A stretch of 13,536 nt of DNA from Muribaculaceae bacterium (GTDB lineage Bacteria; Bacteroidota; Bacteroidia; Bacteroidales; Muribaculaceae), in contig VSPF01000080.1 of NCBI GenBank assembly GCA_009775195.1, positions 1-13,536 of the forward strand, given 5' to 3'. A program made the position numbers and the translations under genes. The notes under the pieces are model-generated. The model ran no database searches and was not told the origin of the DNA. It saw only the letters and a program-made list of their open reading frames with translations. Positions 6,860 through 13,536 of this stretch are shown here, piece by piece (position 1 is the first letter of the stretch; every line of letters starts with the position of its first letter).

Positions 6860-7034
6860 TTAAGTTGCGCAAGTCTATGACTTGCTTACTGTTAATAGTT
6901 TATCGTTTAGTGGTTAGCCTTAGTTTGCTAATTGCTATAACTAATAATATTGTTATTTGCATTTATCAAACCATAACCTATAACCAAAAGACTACTAACA
7001 GTGAGCAAGTTGCAAACTTGCGAAATTTGAATTA
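6860..7034. repeat. ~173-bp intergenic repeat element, copy B, with terminal inverted repeats
   Basis: It is the second copy of element A, in the same orientation and the same setting: between a stop codon (TAA of the threonine ammonia-lyase gene, 7032-7034) and the start of the next minus-strand gene. Its two internal hairpins are perfect here: GCAAGT-CTATG-ACTTGC at 6869-6885 and GCAAGT-TGCAA-ACTTGC at 7005-7021. The two ends pair as imperfect ~39-bp inverted repeats (about 30 of 39). No coding capacity. Direct repeats flanking the element (target duplications) are not obvious. Confidence 0.8.
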
Positions 7035-8234
7035 GTTGAGTACTTTATAGTTAGCCTCGGTGAGGGCCGAACGGATTTCTTCGATATGGTTCTTGTCGCG
7101 GGTTTCGAGCTCTACGCGGATGGTGCAACCGTTGATTGCGCTCGAGGTGTTGATGCGTTCGTGGGTGACAGAGATTATATTGCCTCCGCGTTCGCCGATT
7201 ACGTTGCAGACACCCGAAAGTTGGCCGGGTTTGTCGGCAAGGTCGACGATAAATGTGTAGTTGCGACCGCTCTTGTTGAGGCCTCGAGTAATGACGCGGC
7301 TCAGGGTGTTGACATCGATGTTGCCGCCCGAAACGAGGCATACCGTCTTGAGGCCTTCAATCGGCAGCTTGCCAAACATCGCTGCGGCCACGCCTACGGC
7401 ACCGGCACCCTCGGCTACGAGTTTCTGCTTCTCGATGAGGGCGAGTATGGCGGCGGCAATCTCGTCGTCGCTAACGGTCACTACCTCGTCGACATATTTG
7501 TTGCACATCTCGAATGTGTTGACACCGGGCTCTTTCACGGCTATGCCGTCGGCGATGGTGCTCACGTCGTTGAGGTGGCATAGTTTACCCTCTTTGAGCG
7601 ATTCGGCCATCGACGGTGCGCCGCTCGACTGCACGCCGAAAACTTTCACGTCGGGGCGCAGTGTCTTGATGGCGAAAGCCACGCCCGATATAAGGCCGCC
7701 GCCGCCGATTGGCACCACGACTGCCTGCACGTCGGGCATCTGCTCGAGTATCTCGAGGCCGATTGTGCCCTGGCCGGCGATTACCTTGGGGTCGTCGAAG
7801 GGGTGTACGAAAGTATAGCCGTGTTCTTTTTGCAGCTCCATGGCCTTGGCGTATGCATCGTCGTATACGCCGGGCACCAGGCACACCTCGGCACCGTAGC
7901 CCTTGGTGGCCTCGACTTTCGAGATTGGAGCCCCGGCGGGCAGGCAGATGAGCGACTTGATGCCGTTGTGGGTTGCGCCAAGGGCTACGCCCTGAGCATG
8001 GTTGCCGGCCGAACATGCAATTACGCCGCGACTCTTTTCCTCGTCGGTGAGCTGCGAGATTTTATAGTAGGCTCCGCGTAGTTTAAACGAGCCGGTGAGC
8101 TGTAAGTTCTCGGTTTTGAGATAGATGTCAAGTCCCGGACAGAGTTTGGGGGCTGGTATTATTGCCGTGCGGCGTGCTACGTCTTTGAGCACTGCGGCGG
8201 CATTGAATATTTCGCTTATTTCAAGATTCTCCAT
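7032..8234 (-). CDS. ilvA: Threonine ammonia-lyase (threonine dehydratase), single-ACT-domain type
   Basis: A PLP enzyme that deaminates L-threonine to 2-oxobutanoate, the first step towards isoleucine. The product is 400 aa from the preferred ATG at 8234. PLP-binding Lys51 lies in TGSFKLRGAYYK, followed by SAGNHAQG (75-82), the phosphate-binding glycine loop PIGGGGLISG (175-184) and VSGGN (301-305). One ACT domain follows (about 327-400, YTFIVDLADKPGQLSGV), which usually binds an allosteric effector. This is the ~400-aa form; E. coli IlvA is ~514 aa with a longer regulatory part. A longer frame from TTG at 8267 is open, but that TTG lies inside the -7 promoter box, so it is rejected as the start. 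The stop TAA lies at the edge of repeat element B. No other branched-chain amino-acid genes are nearby. A catabolic (tdcB-like) role cannot be excluded. Confidence 0.93.
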   Translation of the reverse strand: MENLEISEIFNAAAVLKDVARRTAIIPAPKLCPGLDIYLKTENLQLTGSFKLRGAYYKISQLTDEEKSRGVIACSAGNHAQGVALGATHNGIKSLICLPAGAPISKVEATKGYGAEVCLVPGVYDDAYAKAMELQKEHGYTFVHPFDDPKVIAGQGTIGLEILEQMPDVQAVVVPIGGGGLISGVAFAIKTLRPDVKVFGVQSSGAPSMAESLKEGKLCHLNDVSTIADGIAVKEPGVNTFEMCNKYVDEVVTVSDDEIAAAILALIEKQKLVAEGAGAVGVAAAMFGKLPIEGLKTVCLVSGGNIDVNTLSRVITRGLNKSGRNYTFIVDLADKPGQLSGVCNVIGERGGNIISVTHERINTSSAINGCTIRVELETRDKNHIEEIRSALTEANYKVLN

Positions 8235-8264
8235 CAGTTTTTTGCCATTTGGTTTATTAATAGG

Positions 8265-8296
8265 CAAAAGTACTAAATAAATGCCAAACGCACAAA
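8265..8296 (-). promoter_or_regulatory. Bacteroidetes-type promoter for the threonine ammonia-lyase gene
   Basis: On the minus strand TTTG (8296-8293) is separated by 20 nt from TACTTTTG (8272-8265). This fits the known Bacteroides consensus TTTG-N19-21-TAnnTTTG exactly. Transcription would start near 8258, giving a ~25-nt leader before the ATG at 8234. Confidence 0.75.
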
Positions 8297-8340
8297 AAAA
8301 ATAACTCCGGGCTTCTTGCTTATTTTGCCGAGGCCCGGAG
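8292..8340 (-). terminator. Rho-independent terminator of the large secreted-protein gene
   Basis: On the minus strand CTCCGGGC (8340-8333) pairs with GCCCGGAG (8312-8305) across a 20-nt loop and is followed by TTATTTTTTTTG. It starts 25 nt after the TAG stop of the 1463-aa gene. The U-tract runs into the -33 element of the next promoter. Confidence 0.85.
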
Positions 8341-8365
8341 TGCGGTTGGTGTTTAGCTATTCTAT

Positions 8366-11300
8366 CTATCTGATAAATATTTTCGCTGTCTGGCTACCAG
8401 CGCGGACGAGGAGTACGCCGCAAGGAACATCGAGTGTGACCGTCGCGTCGGCACATTTAGTGGTAAACAGCGTCTTGCCGTCGGCTGTCGCTACGCTGAT
8501 AAATTCGCCTTCGGCGCCTTCGATGCGTAGTGTCGTGCCTGTGCTTGTGATGGTGATAAGGCCGCCATTGATGCCGTCGAGGCCCGATTTTTGAAGGACA
8601 AACACATCGCTTGGCGCAGATTCTATCGTGTTGTTATACAAGGCTGTTACACGGTAGCTGCTACCTTCGGTAGCTTCGCTGTGGTTGTAGAGCGGCGTGG
8701 CTACGGCCTCGGTGTTGACCTTGGCATCGTTGCAGTAAACATTGTAGCCGGTCAGTTCGAGCCCTACAGTCGGGCCGGCGGCGACAAAGTTGAAGTCGTC
8801 GACCAGCAGTGCGAAGTTGTCGTAGCTTACATAGCGTATTGCGAAGTAAAGGGTGCCGTCGGGAATTTCGACCTCGACCTTGCCCCATGCACCGGTTTGT
8901 GCCGTCCGGCGTTCTCCGATTATCGAGAAGGCGTTGATATCGCGCATGTCTGACGACGCGAGTACTTCGAATGATTCAGGGCTATCCATCAGCGATTTGG
9001 CATAGAAGCTTATAGTCTGAGCCTTTCCGCTGAGGCGCGGCGAGATTAGCCAGTCGTTATTGCGGCCTCCGACCGAGGCCCAGGCTATGAAGCTCTTGCC
9101 ATCGCCGTCGTTGTCTTCAAACATTTCCCAGCCTATCACATTATTGTCGAATGCGATAAAGGCTGCCGGCTTGCATTTGTTCGGATATTCGAGGTTGGTA
9201 TCGCTAAGTGTCGGCAGGCCGTCGACATCGACCATCATCCAGTCGCCCACATTGTCGTCGGCGCCGAGTTGCGAATGGGGCAGGCCTATGGCGAATGACG
9301 ATACTTCGTCCATTCCTCCGTCGACTGCAATGTCGGCTTTGCCACTCTCTAAGTCGGGTATGAGCCACTCGAGTTTGGCCTTGTTGTTTTCGAGTATGCC
9401 TTCAAGTTCAGTCGGCGAGGGCACTTTATGCTGCCTGATGGCGACAATGGCTTCTGCCGATGTGTTGTTTGCCATTGCCGCGTCAGATGCAAGGTCTACG
9501 CTGACGTGGTATGTCACATTGTCCCACAGTGAATTAGCTGTTTCGGTAAATGTCACGACACTTGTCTTGTCGGGGTCGATAGCTGTTCCGGGATGTGTTG
9601 CGACTGCCTCACCGTTGCGGAAGAGGGTTACGGTATAGTCGGTCTGCGCCTGCGACCCTTCGTTGGCTATCGTTGCCGCAATCTCGAACGGTATGCCGGG
9701 GCGTGCGCTGGCCGGCGCCGAGAGGCTGCTGACGGCAAGGTCGTCTTTCCAGATACCGCGAATAGTGATGTTGTCGATGGCCACAAACGGTGTGACGGTC
9801 TCTACTGCAAACGCCAGGCGGATGCTCTTGCCGGCATATTTGCCGAGATTTACCTTGAATAGTTTCCACTGCATGTTGCAGCCTTCGTCGGCAAAGAGTG
9901 TGAACGTCTCTACGTCTTCGAAACCTGTACCCGGGTCGATGCGTACTGTGATTGTGCTGCCGGCGTAGGGGTTCGGTGTGACTGCATAGAAGCGGAGTTC
10001 GGCATCGGGCACATCTTCAAGTGATATGCGGCCTGAATAGAACGACCCTTTGTCTGTGCCGCTATAGGTATAGAAGTAGAGGTAGCCGTTGTCTTTGTCC
10101 TGAGAGGTGAAATATACCTGGTCGGTGTCTTCGTTGATATTCCATGCGCTATTCTGGCTCTCGTTGCCCGTAATCCATACGGCATGGGCGAGTTGTCCGT
10201 TGGCGAATGACTCGGTGAAGGGTAGTGGGTAATCCCTGCCAAGGCAGCAGAACTCTGTGTTGGTCGGGTCTCCGTCGCCGGCTTTTGTGGTGGCCACTAC
10301 GCTGTAGTATGCTGCTGTCTGGGGCATGAAGCTGTTGCCAAATTCGTCGGTGTACGTACATTCGGTCAGGCCTTCGGCAAGCATTACTTGGTCGCGGTTG
10401 TGTACCCTGTAGACTTTGTAAGTAACCTGGTCTGCAGTCAGTTCGCCACCGTTGATGTCAGTGGTGACGGGTTCCCATGTAAGCACAGCCTCGCTCTTGT
10501 GGCGTCCGTAGGCGAAAGTGATAGATTTCGTCGGCATAGGTTTGTCGATGCCTATGTGGGTCTTGATGGTTGACGGGTCACCGGGCGTGTCGCCGTTGTA
10601 GGGTACGAGGCGGTATGTGTGGTCGCCCTCGCTTGGTTCCGGGTCGGCCCATTCGCTTGTCTCGCCCATCTTGGGGGTCTGGGTGCCGGCAAGCACGTCA
10701 TCGCGGTATATTTCTACCTTGGTGAGCTTTTCGAGCTGGCCGCCGACAAAGTTGAGGGTCGGTGCCTTATAGGTCAGTGTAAGTGCTATTTGGCCATTCT
10801 TTCCGGGGATTGCTGTCAGTTCTGTTACAGCCGCCGGTGCACTGGCCGGTACTCCAGCCGATACTTTTACATTGTCGATATTGAGGGCGTATTTGTCGGC
10901 ATCGGAGCATCCGTATATGCCGATATAGTATTCGCCGTCAGTCGCGGGGGTAAAATAGGTGCCGAGTTTTAGAGGATTAGTGGCGTCACATTCTACCCGC
11001 GTGGGTGCGATGATTTCGGTGCCTGTAATAAACGAAATCGGGGTGGCGCTCTGACCTACATAGGCAGCGACTTTTTCGTCGTACATGGCATATGTGCCAT
11101 AGGCATCGAAACTTATATAGTAGGCATGACCGCCCTTGAGTTTGAGCGGCGGCAGCACGAGCCAGTCGCTGCTCGGTATCATATTATAGCCTTCGTGGCC
11201 GAAGTTGAGCTTGGCTGCCCCGTTTTCGAACACGAAGCATACGCCGTCGTTATTGCCGTCGATGACGGTGAAGCCCTTGGCTTCGCCATTGTCAAAGTTT

Positions 11301-12757
11301 TCTTCGAACGGAGGTTCCGGGGCATCGCCGATTACAAGCGGGTTAGACGAGACCGGCTCAAAAGTCGAGCCTTCGCTTGCGGGGGTAATTTCGAAGCTGA
11401 CAGTGGTCAGTTCTGATGGCTTGGCATAGGGGTAAGAGAAGCTCGTACCCGACACGGCGTTGGCTATCACCTCGCCGCCTGGCTGCATGGTGATGGTGTA
11501 GGTGAGTTGCGATGCATCGAACCAGCCGCCATGCATGCCGGTGGGAGCATCCCATGTCAGTGCGAAAGTCGTGCCGTCGTATGCTGCCTTGAAGTTGGTG
11601 ACGTTGCCGGGGATGTCTTTGCCTACCCATATTTCTTTTTTACTGATTTCTGAAACGGCGTTTCCCGGAGTTACGACCTTAGCCGAAAACTCATAGAGGC
11701 CCGGGGCGGCGACGCTCACCGGAACGCTTATGCCCGAGGCCGCATAGCTTGTCTCGCCTTTGGCTATTTCTACGCCGTCGACATAGACATAATAGGTCAG
11801 CGGCCCAGAGCCTTGTTCCCAGTTGTCGTCGGTGACAGGGGCGTTGAATTTGACGGTACCTTCGAGCGACTCGCCGTCGAATACCACATTGAAACTGCGC
11901 ACTGGCGACGGTTTAGTATCGGTGATAGCCGGTTGCTGGAAGTGCATGGCGAATATTTGTTCGCCGTCTCCGAAGTCATAGACCTTTTCGGCCTTTGCCG
12001 TTGCCAGGTCGATGCTGTAGAGGGTCGACTTCGTGGCATTGCAGGCGATAAACATATATCTACCCGTTTCCGGGTCTATCTCGCCCGACGTGGTCAGCTC
12101 GGAGTGCAGCCCTGTCGAAGCAATCTCGGTAGTCGTGCCTGTTTTCTTGTCGACGCTTAGAAGTACTCCGTTGTTGTCGATGGCATAGAGTCGGCCTTCG
12201 GGTGTAGAGGCGAGTGAATGCCAACCCGTCATTTTGTCGGCTTTTGCCGAGAATATTTGGGTAAGAAAGCCCGACGATGTATCCATGGTACCGAAATAAT
12301 ATGTGTCGTCATATCGGTCTTTCAGTAACACGTATGTCTGGCCTGTGGCCGTGTCGTAAGTCGAGGCAAGCAGCGTGCGGTATGGGTCTCCATACCGGCT
12401 GTCGATGGCAGCATACGATTTGCCGTCGAAAATTTTGTAGTCCATTTCGATTGGCGAACCTCCGAGTATCATACCCGGTTTGGTACACAGCAGCTTGTTG
12501 TTGCCATATACAGCTCCAAATGTTGCCCCGTAATCTTCGCCGGTCATTATGGCCGTAAGTGTGTTGTCGGTGCCGGAGACTTTGAATGAGTACACACCGA
12601 AAGCCGGTGTGTCAGTCCATGAGGCGGCGCTGACCAGTACGCCGTAGGCTGTCGACGGTGCCGACGTCGCGGCTTGGCTGGCCGGAGAGAGAGCCGTCAG
12701 CAGCGTGATTCCAAGGACTGCTGTTGATAAGGATTGGGTTAAGTGTTGCAATTTCAT
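8366..12757 (-). CDS. Large secreted multi-domain protein: beta-propeller-like N-terminus, FN3 and jelly-roll (choice-of-anchor J) modules, T9SS-type C-terminal domain
   Basis: The product is 1463 aa from the ATG at 12757, which begins a good signal peptide (about 1-30, ending ASQAA). Visible parts: 35-275, repeated short beta blades with aromatic/Gly-Asp turns, probably a propeller; 280-378 and 383-477, FN3-like; 480-633, a jelly-roll (EENFDNG, then SSDWLVLPPL, then NIDNVKV); 640-740 and 742-843, FN3; 845-1001, a second jelly-roll (FTESFANG, then AIDNITIRG); 1005-1108, a CARDB-like Ig fold; 1153-1327, a third jelly-roll (NDWLISPRL, then LVDDFNF), apparently inserted into an FN3 domain; 1393-1463, a terminal domain ending GVLLVRAGSQTAKIFIR. 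The last resembles type A T9SS sorting domains, so the protein is probably passed across the outer membrane and anchored or released. No catalytic motif seen. Related modules occur in gingipain adhesins. The frame also opens at TTG 12817, but that would place the -7 box inside the gene. Ligand unknown. Confidence 0.88.
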   Translation of the reverse strand: MKLQHLTQSLSTAVLGITLLTALSPASQAATSAPSTAYGVLVSAASWTDTPAFGVYSFKVSGTDNTLTAIMTGEDYGATFGAVYGNNKLLCTKPGMILGGSPIEMDYKIFDGKSYAAIDSRYGDPYRTLLASTYDTATGQTYVLLKDRYDDTYYFGTMDTSSGFLTQIFSAKADKMTGWHSLASTPEGRLYAIDNNGVLLSVDKKTGTTTEIASTGLHSELTTSGEIDPETGRYMFIACNATKSTLYSIDLATAKAEKVYDFGDGEQIFAMHFQQPAITDTKPSPVRSFNVVFDGESLEGTVKFNAPVTDDNWEQGSGPLTYYVYVDGVEIAKGETSYAASGISVPVSVAAPGLYEFSAKVVTPGNAVSEISKKEIWVGKDIPGNVTNFKAAYDGTTFALTWDAPTGMHGGWFDASQLTYTITMQPGGEVIANAVSGTSFSYPYAKPSELTTVSFEITPASEGSTFEPVSSNPLVIGDAPEPPFEENFDNGEAKGFTVIDGNNDGVCFVFENGAAKLNFGHEGYNMIPSSDWLVLPPLKLKGGHAYYISFDAYGTYAMYDEKVAAYVGQSATPISFITGTEIIAPTRVECDATNPLKLGTYFTPATDGEYYIGIYGCSDADKYALNIDNVKVSAGVPASAPAAVTELTAIPGKNGQIALTLTYKAPTLNFVGGQLEKLTKVEIYRDDVLAGTQTPKMGETSEWADPEPSEGDHTYRLVPYNGDTPGDPSTIKTHIGIDKPMPTKSITFAYGRHKSEAVLTWEPVTTDINGGELTADQVTYKVYRVHNRDQVMLAEGLTECTYTDEFGNSFMPQTAAYYSVVATTKAGDGDPTNTEFCCLGRDYPLPFTESFANGQLAHAVWITGNESQNSAWNINEDTDQVYFTSQDKDNGYLYFYTYSGTDKGSFYSGRISLEDVPDAELRFYAVTPNPYAGSTITVRIDPGTGFEDVETFTLFADEGCNMQWKLFKVNLGKYAGKSIRLAFAVETVTPFVAIDNITIRGIWKDDLAVSSLSAPASARPGIPFEIAATIANEGSQAQTDYTVTLFRNGEAVATHPGTAIDPDKTSVVTFTETANSLWDNVTYHVSVDLASDAAMANNTSAEAIVAIRQHKVPSPTELEGILENNKAKLEWLIPDLESGKADIAVDGGMDEVSSFAIGLPHSQLGADDNVGDWMMVDVDGLPTLSDTNLEYPNKCKPAAFIAFDNNVIGWEMFEDNDGDGKSFIAWASVGGRNNDWLISPRLSGKAQTISFYAKSLMDSPESFEVLASSDMRDINAFSIIGERRTAQTGAWGKVEVEIPDGTLYFAIRYVSYDNFALLVDDFNFVAAGPTVGLELTGYNVYCNDAKVNTEAVATPLYNHSEATEGSSYRVTALYNNTIESAPSDVFVLQKSGLDGINGGLITITSTGTTLRIEGAEGEFISVATADGKTLFTTKCADATVTLDVPCGVLLVRAGSQTAKIFIR

Positions 12758-12793
12758 ACCTCGGACATTTAGGTAGGTGAATATATTATGCCG

Positions 12794-12801
12794 CAAATAT
12801 A
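12794..12801 (-). promoter_or_regulatory. Candidate -7 box (TATATTTG) of the large secreted-protein gene
   Basis: TATATTTG on the minus strand matches TAnnTTTG perfectly and lies 36 nt before the chosen ATG. No TTTG is found at the usual -33 distance. Instead GATTGCAAA (12819-12811) sits 9 nt upstream of the box, so the promoter may depend on an activator. Confidence 0.6.
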
Positions 12802-12810
12802 GGGCGATGA

Positions 12811-12819
12811 TTTGCAATC
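12811..12819 (-). promoter_or_regulatory. TTTGCAATC / GATTGCAAA site near the promoter
   Basis: It is one of three exact copies of this 9-mer in the window. The others are at 12873-12881 (inside the 28-bp inverted repeat) and 13512-13520 (at the start of the Crp/Fnr-type gene). All three lie in or at the edge of the gaps around the regulator. Role as an operator is inference. Confidence 0.4.
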
Positions 12820-12866
12820 GTCCTTAATTTAGTTTAAGAAATAGTCCGAATGGTATTATTTTGCCA

Positions 12867-12894
12867 CAAAATTTTGCAATCACGCAAAATTTTG
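12867..12894. promoter_or_regulatory. Perfect 28-bp inverted repeat, candidate operator
   Basis: CAAAATTTTGC and GCAAAATTTTG are exact reverse complements around a 6-nt spacer AATCAC. The inner half-sites TTTGC-N6-GCAAA have the same 5-6-5 spacing as the E. coli CRP site. It lies in the 197-bp gap between the Crp/Fnr-type gene and the large secreted-protein gene, ~66 bp upstream of the latter's -7 box. It has no U-tract, so it is unlikely to be a terminator. The rest of this gap holds a weak hairpin at 12931-12947 and nothing else I recognise. Confidence 0.6.
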
Positions 12895-12954
12895 AAGCTG
12901 ACGTCCTGATTTGAATGGCAAAGGTGTCGGTGATTATGCGCTAATCAGATAAAC

Positions 12955-13518
12955 TCACTTGCCAAGGTATTCTCGTTTGAGCTTGCTGAAGTACTCCGGT
13001 GTAATCCCGAGATACGAAGCTATTATGCGTTGTGGCACCTTCTCTATGATATACGGGCGGTCGCTAAGCATCTTTTTGTAGCGTTCGCGCGCCGTGCCGT
13101 TGATGACTGTGGCGTTTTTGTATTCCTGAAAATATAGCTCCCCGTAGGCGTAATGGAGCATATAGAGTGTCAGCTCGTGATATTGCTCCACAAGGTCCCA
13201 GTAGTCGTTGTTACGGATGCGCAATAGTTCGGTCTCGCAACAGGCTTCTACCGAGTAGTACGACGGCTGACCCATTACAAACGAGTGCTTCGACATGAAG
13301 ATTGTGCCCGGCAGGGCGAAGGCGAATGTGCGCTCGCGCACACTGTCCATGTCGGTAAATCGCACTATGCCGTCGCGCACGATAAAGACATCGGGGCAAT
13401 ATTTGTTCATTTCTATCACGCACTCGCCGGCCTGGAATTTTTCGAGTTGTCCGCGTTCGAGGTATCCGTCCGAAATAGGCCGGCTTGTACATAGCGTCTT
13501 GGGTTGCGAACTTTGCAA
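12955..13518 (-). CDS. Crp/Fnr-family transcriptional regulator
   Basis: The product is 187 aa from TTG 13518. About 20-100 forms the cyclic-nucleotide-binding-like beta-roll (GECVIEMNKYCPDVFIVRDGIVRF, with FALPGTIF later). A long helix follows (105-135), and the C-terminal helix-turn-helix is at about 162-186 (QRIIASYLGITPEYFSKLKR), in the style of many short Bacteroidetes family members. No Fnr-type N-terminal Cys cluster is visible, and the residues that bind cAMP in E. coli Crp are not evident, so the signal is unknown. The start is uncertain: an in-frame TGA lies immediately upstream (13521-13519), the only start codons that keep the beta-roll intact are TTG at 13518 and none of ATG type, and the first in-frame ATG (codon 37) would cut into the fold. 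The flanking 9-bp inverted repeat and the TTTGCAATC site overlap the start, suggesting self-regulation. The gene lies upstream of the large secreted-protein gene on the same strand. Confidence 0.85.
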   Translation of the reverse strand: MQSSQPKTLCTSRPISDGYLERGQLEKFQAGECVIEMNKYCPDVFIVRDGIVRFTDMDSVRERTFAFALPGTIFMSKHSFVMGQPSYYSVEACCETELLRIRNNDYWDLVEQYHELTLYMLHYAYGELYFQEYKNATVINGTARERYKKMLSDRPYIIEKVPQRIIASYLGITPEYFSKLKREYLGK

Positions 13519-13533
13519 TCAAAAACGCTATGT
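13489..13533. promoter_or_regulatory. 9-bp inverted repeat spanning the start of the Crp/Fnr-type gene
   Basis: ACATAGCGT (13489-13497) and ACGCTATGT (13525-13533) are exact reverse complements with a 27-nt interval that contains the TTG start and the TTTGCAATC site. It could be a long-spaced operator, or a leader RNA hairpin that hides the start codon. The right arm is 3 bp from the window end, so its upstream context is not visible. Confidence 0.45.
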
Positions 13534-13536
13534 TTA

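Noticed and set aside
4840..6885. TATACTTG / TAGACTTG in the two repeat elements as -7 promoter boxes
   Set aside because: Each differs from TAnnTTTG by one base and neither has a TTTG at the -33 distance; too weak to annotate.
8235..8267. Upstream TTG start (8267) for threonine ammonia-lyase
   Set aside because: The TTG lies inside the -7 promoter box TACTTTTG; the ATG at 8234 gives the normal family N-terminus.
12758..12817. Upstream TTG start (12817) for the large secreted protein
   Set aside because: It would put the TATATTTG promoter box inside the gene and bury the signal peptide 20 residues in.
12931..12947. TGATTA-TGCGC-TAATCA hairpin after the Crp/Fnr-type gene as a terminator
   Set aside because: The stem is only 6 AT-rich pairs and no U-tract follows on the minus strand.

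Overview
The window looks like a piece of a Bacteroidales chromosome, probably from a gut Muribaculaceae-type bacterium. Four things suggest this: promoters of the Bacteroidetes TTTG / TAnnTTTG type, absence of clear Shine-Dalgarno sequences, a large secreted protein with a type IX secretion (T9SS)-like C-terminal domain and choice-of-anchor-J/FN3 modules, and a Bacteroidetes-type PagL-like protein. The family-level guess is inference; the order-level one is firmer.

Layout. A 5'-truncated plus-strand gene for a PagL-like outer-membrane lipid A deacylase (1-729) faces a minus-strand block that fills the rest of the window. The 401-bp convergent gap (730-1130) is packed with hairpins. It contains a ~203-bp palindrome made of smaller palindromes, two candidate terminators, and a 63-bp direct repeat. 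In transcription order (right to left) the minus-strand genes are: a Crp/Fnr-family regulator (12955-13518), a 1463-aa modular secreted protein (8366-12757), threonine ammonia-lyase (7032-8234), a secreted C1-family peptidase (5642-6847), a SPOR-domain lipoprotein (5009-5545), a CpsB/YwqE-type PHP tyrosine phosphatase (4076-4828) and a secreted M16 zinc peptidase (1131-4037). Only the last two are close enough (37 bp) to be a clear operon. The others are separated by 96-197 bp gaps that carry their own signals. No tRNA, rRNA, CRISPR array, transposase gene or phage gene was seen.

How the genes fit together. Most products act at the cell envelope: lipid A modification, two exported peptidases, a peptidoglycan-binding lipoprotein, a polysaccharide-linked phosphatase and a large surface/secreted protein. 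There is no specialised gene cluster. The one regulatory link the sequence suggests is that the Crp/Fnr-type gene and the secreted-protein gene downstream share a 9-mer, TTTGCAATC. It occurs at the regulator start, inside a perfect 28-bp inverted repeat between the genes, and just upstream of the -7 box of the secreted-protein gene.

The most unusual content is non-coding. The first item is the nested palindrome at 862-1064, whose small hairpins differ by compensatory changes. The second is two related ~173-bp elements (4838-5011 and 6860-7034) with ~39-bp imperfect terminal inverted repeats, each arm holding its own GCAAGT-N5-ACTTGC hairpin, and each starting at the stop codon of the gene before it. 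These resemble non-autonomous repeat elements (MITE- or BIME-like). I cannot tell from one window whether they are already described.
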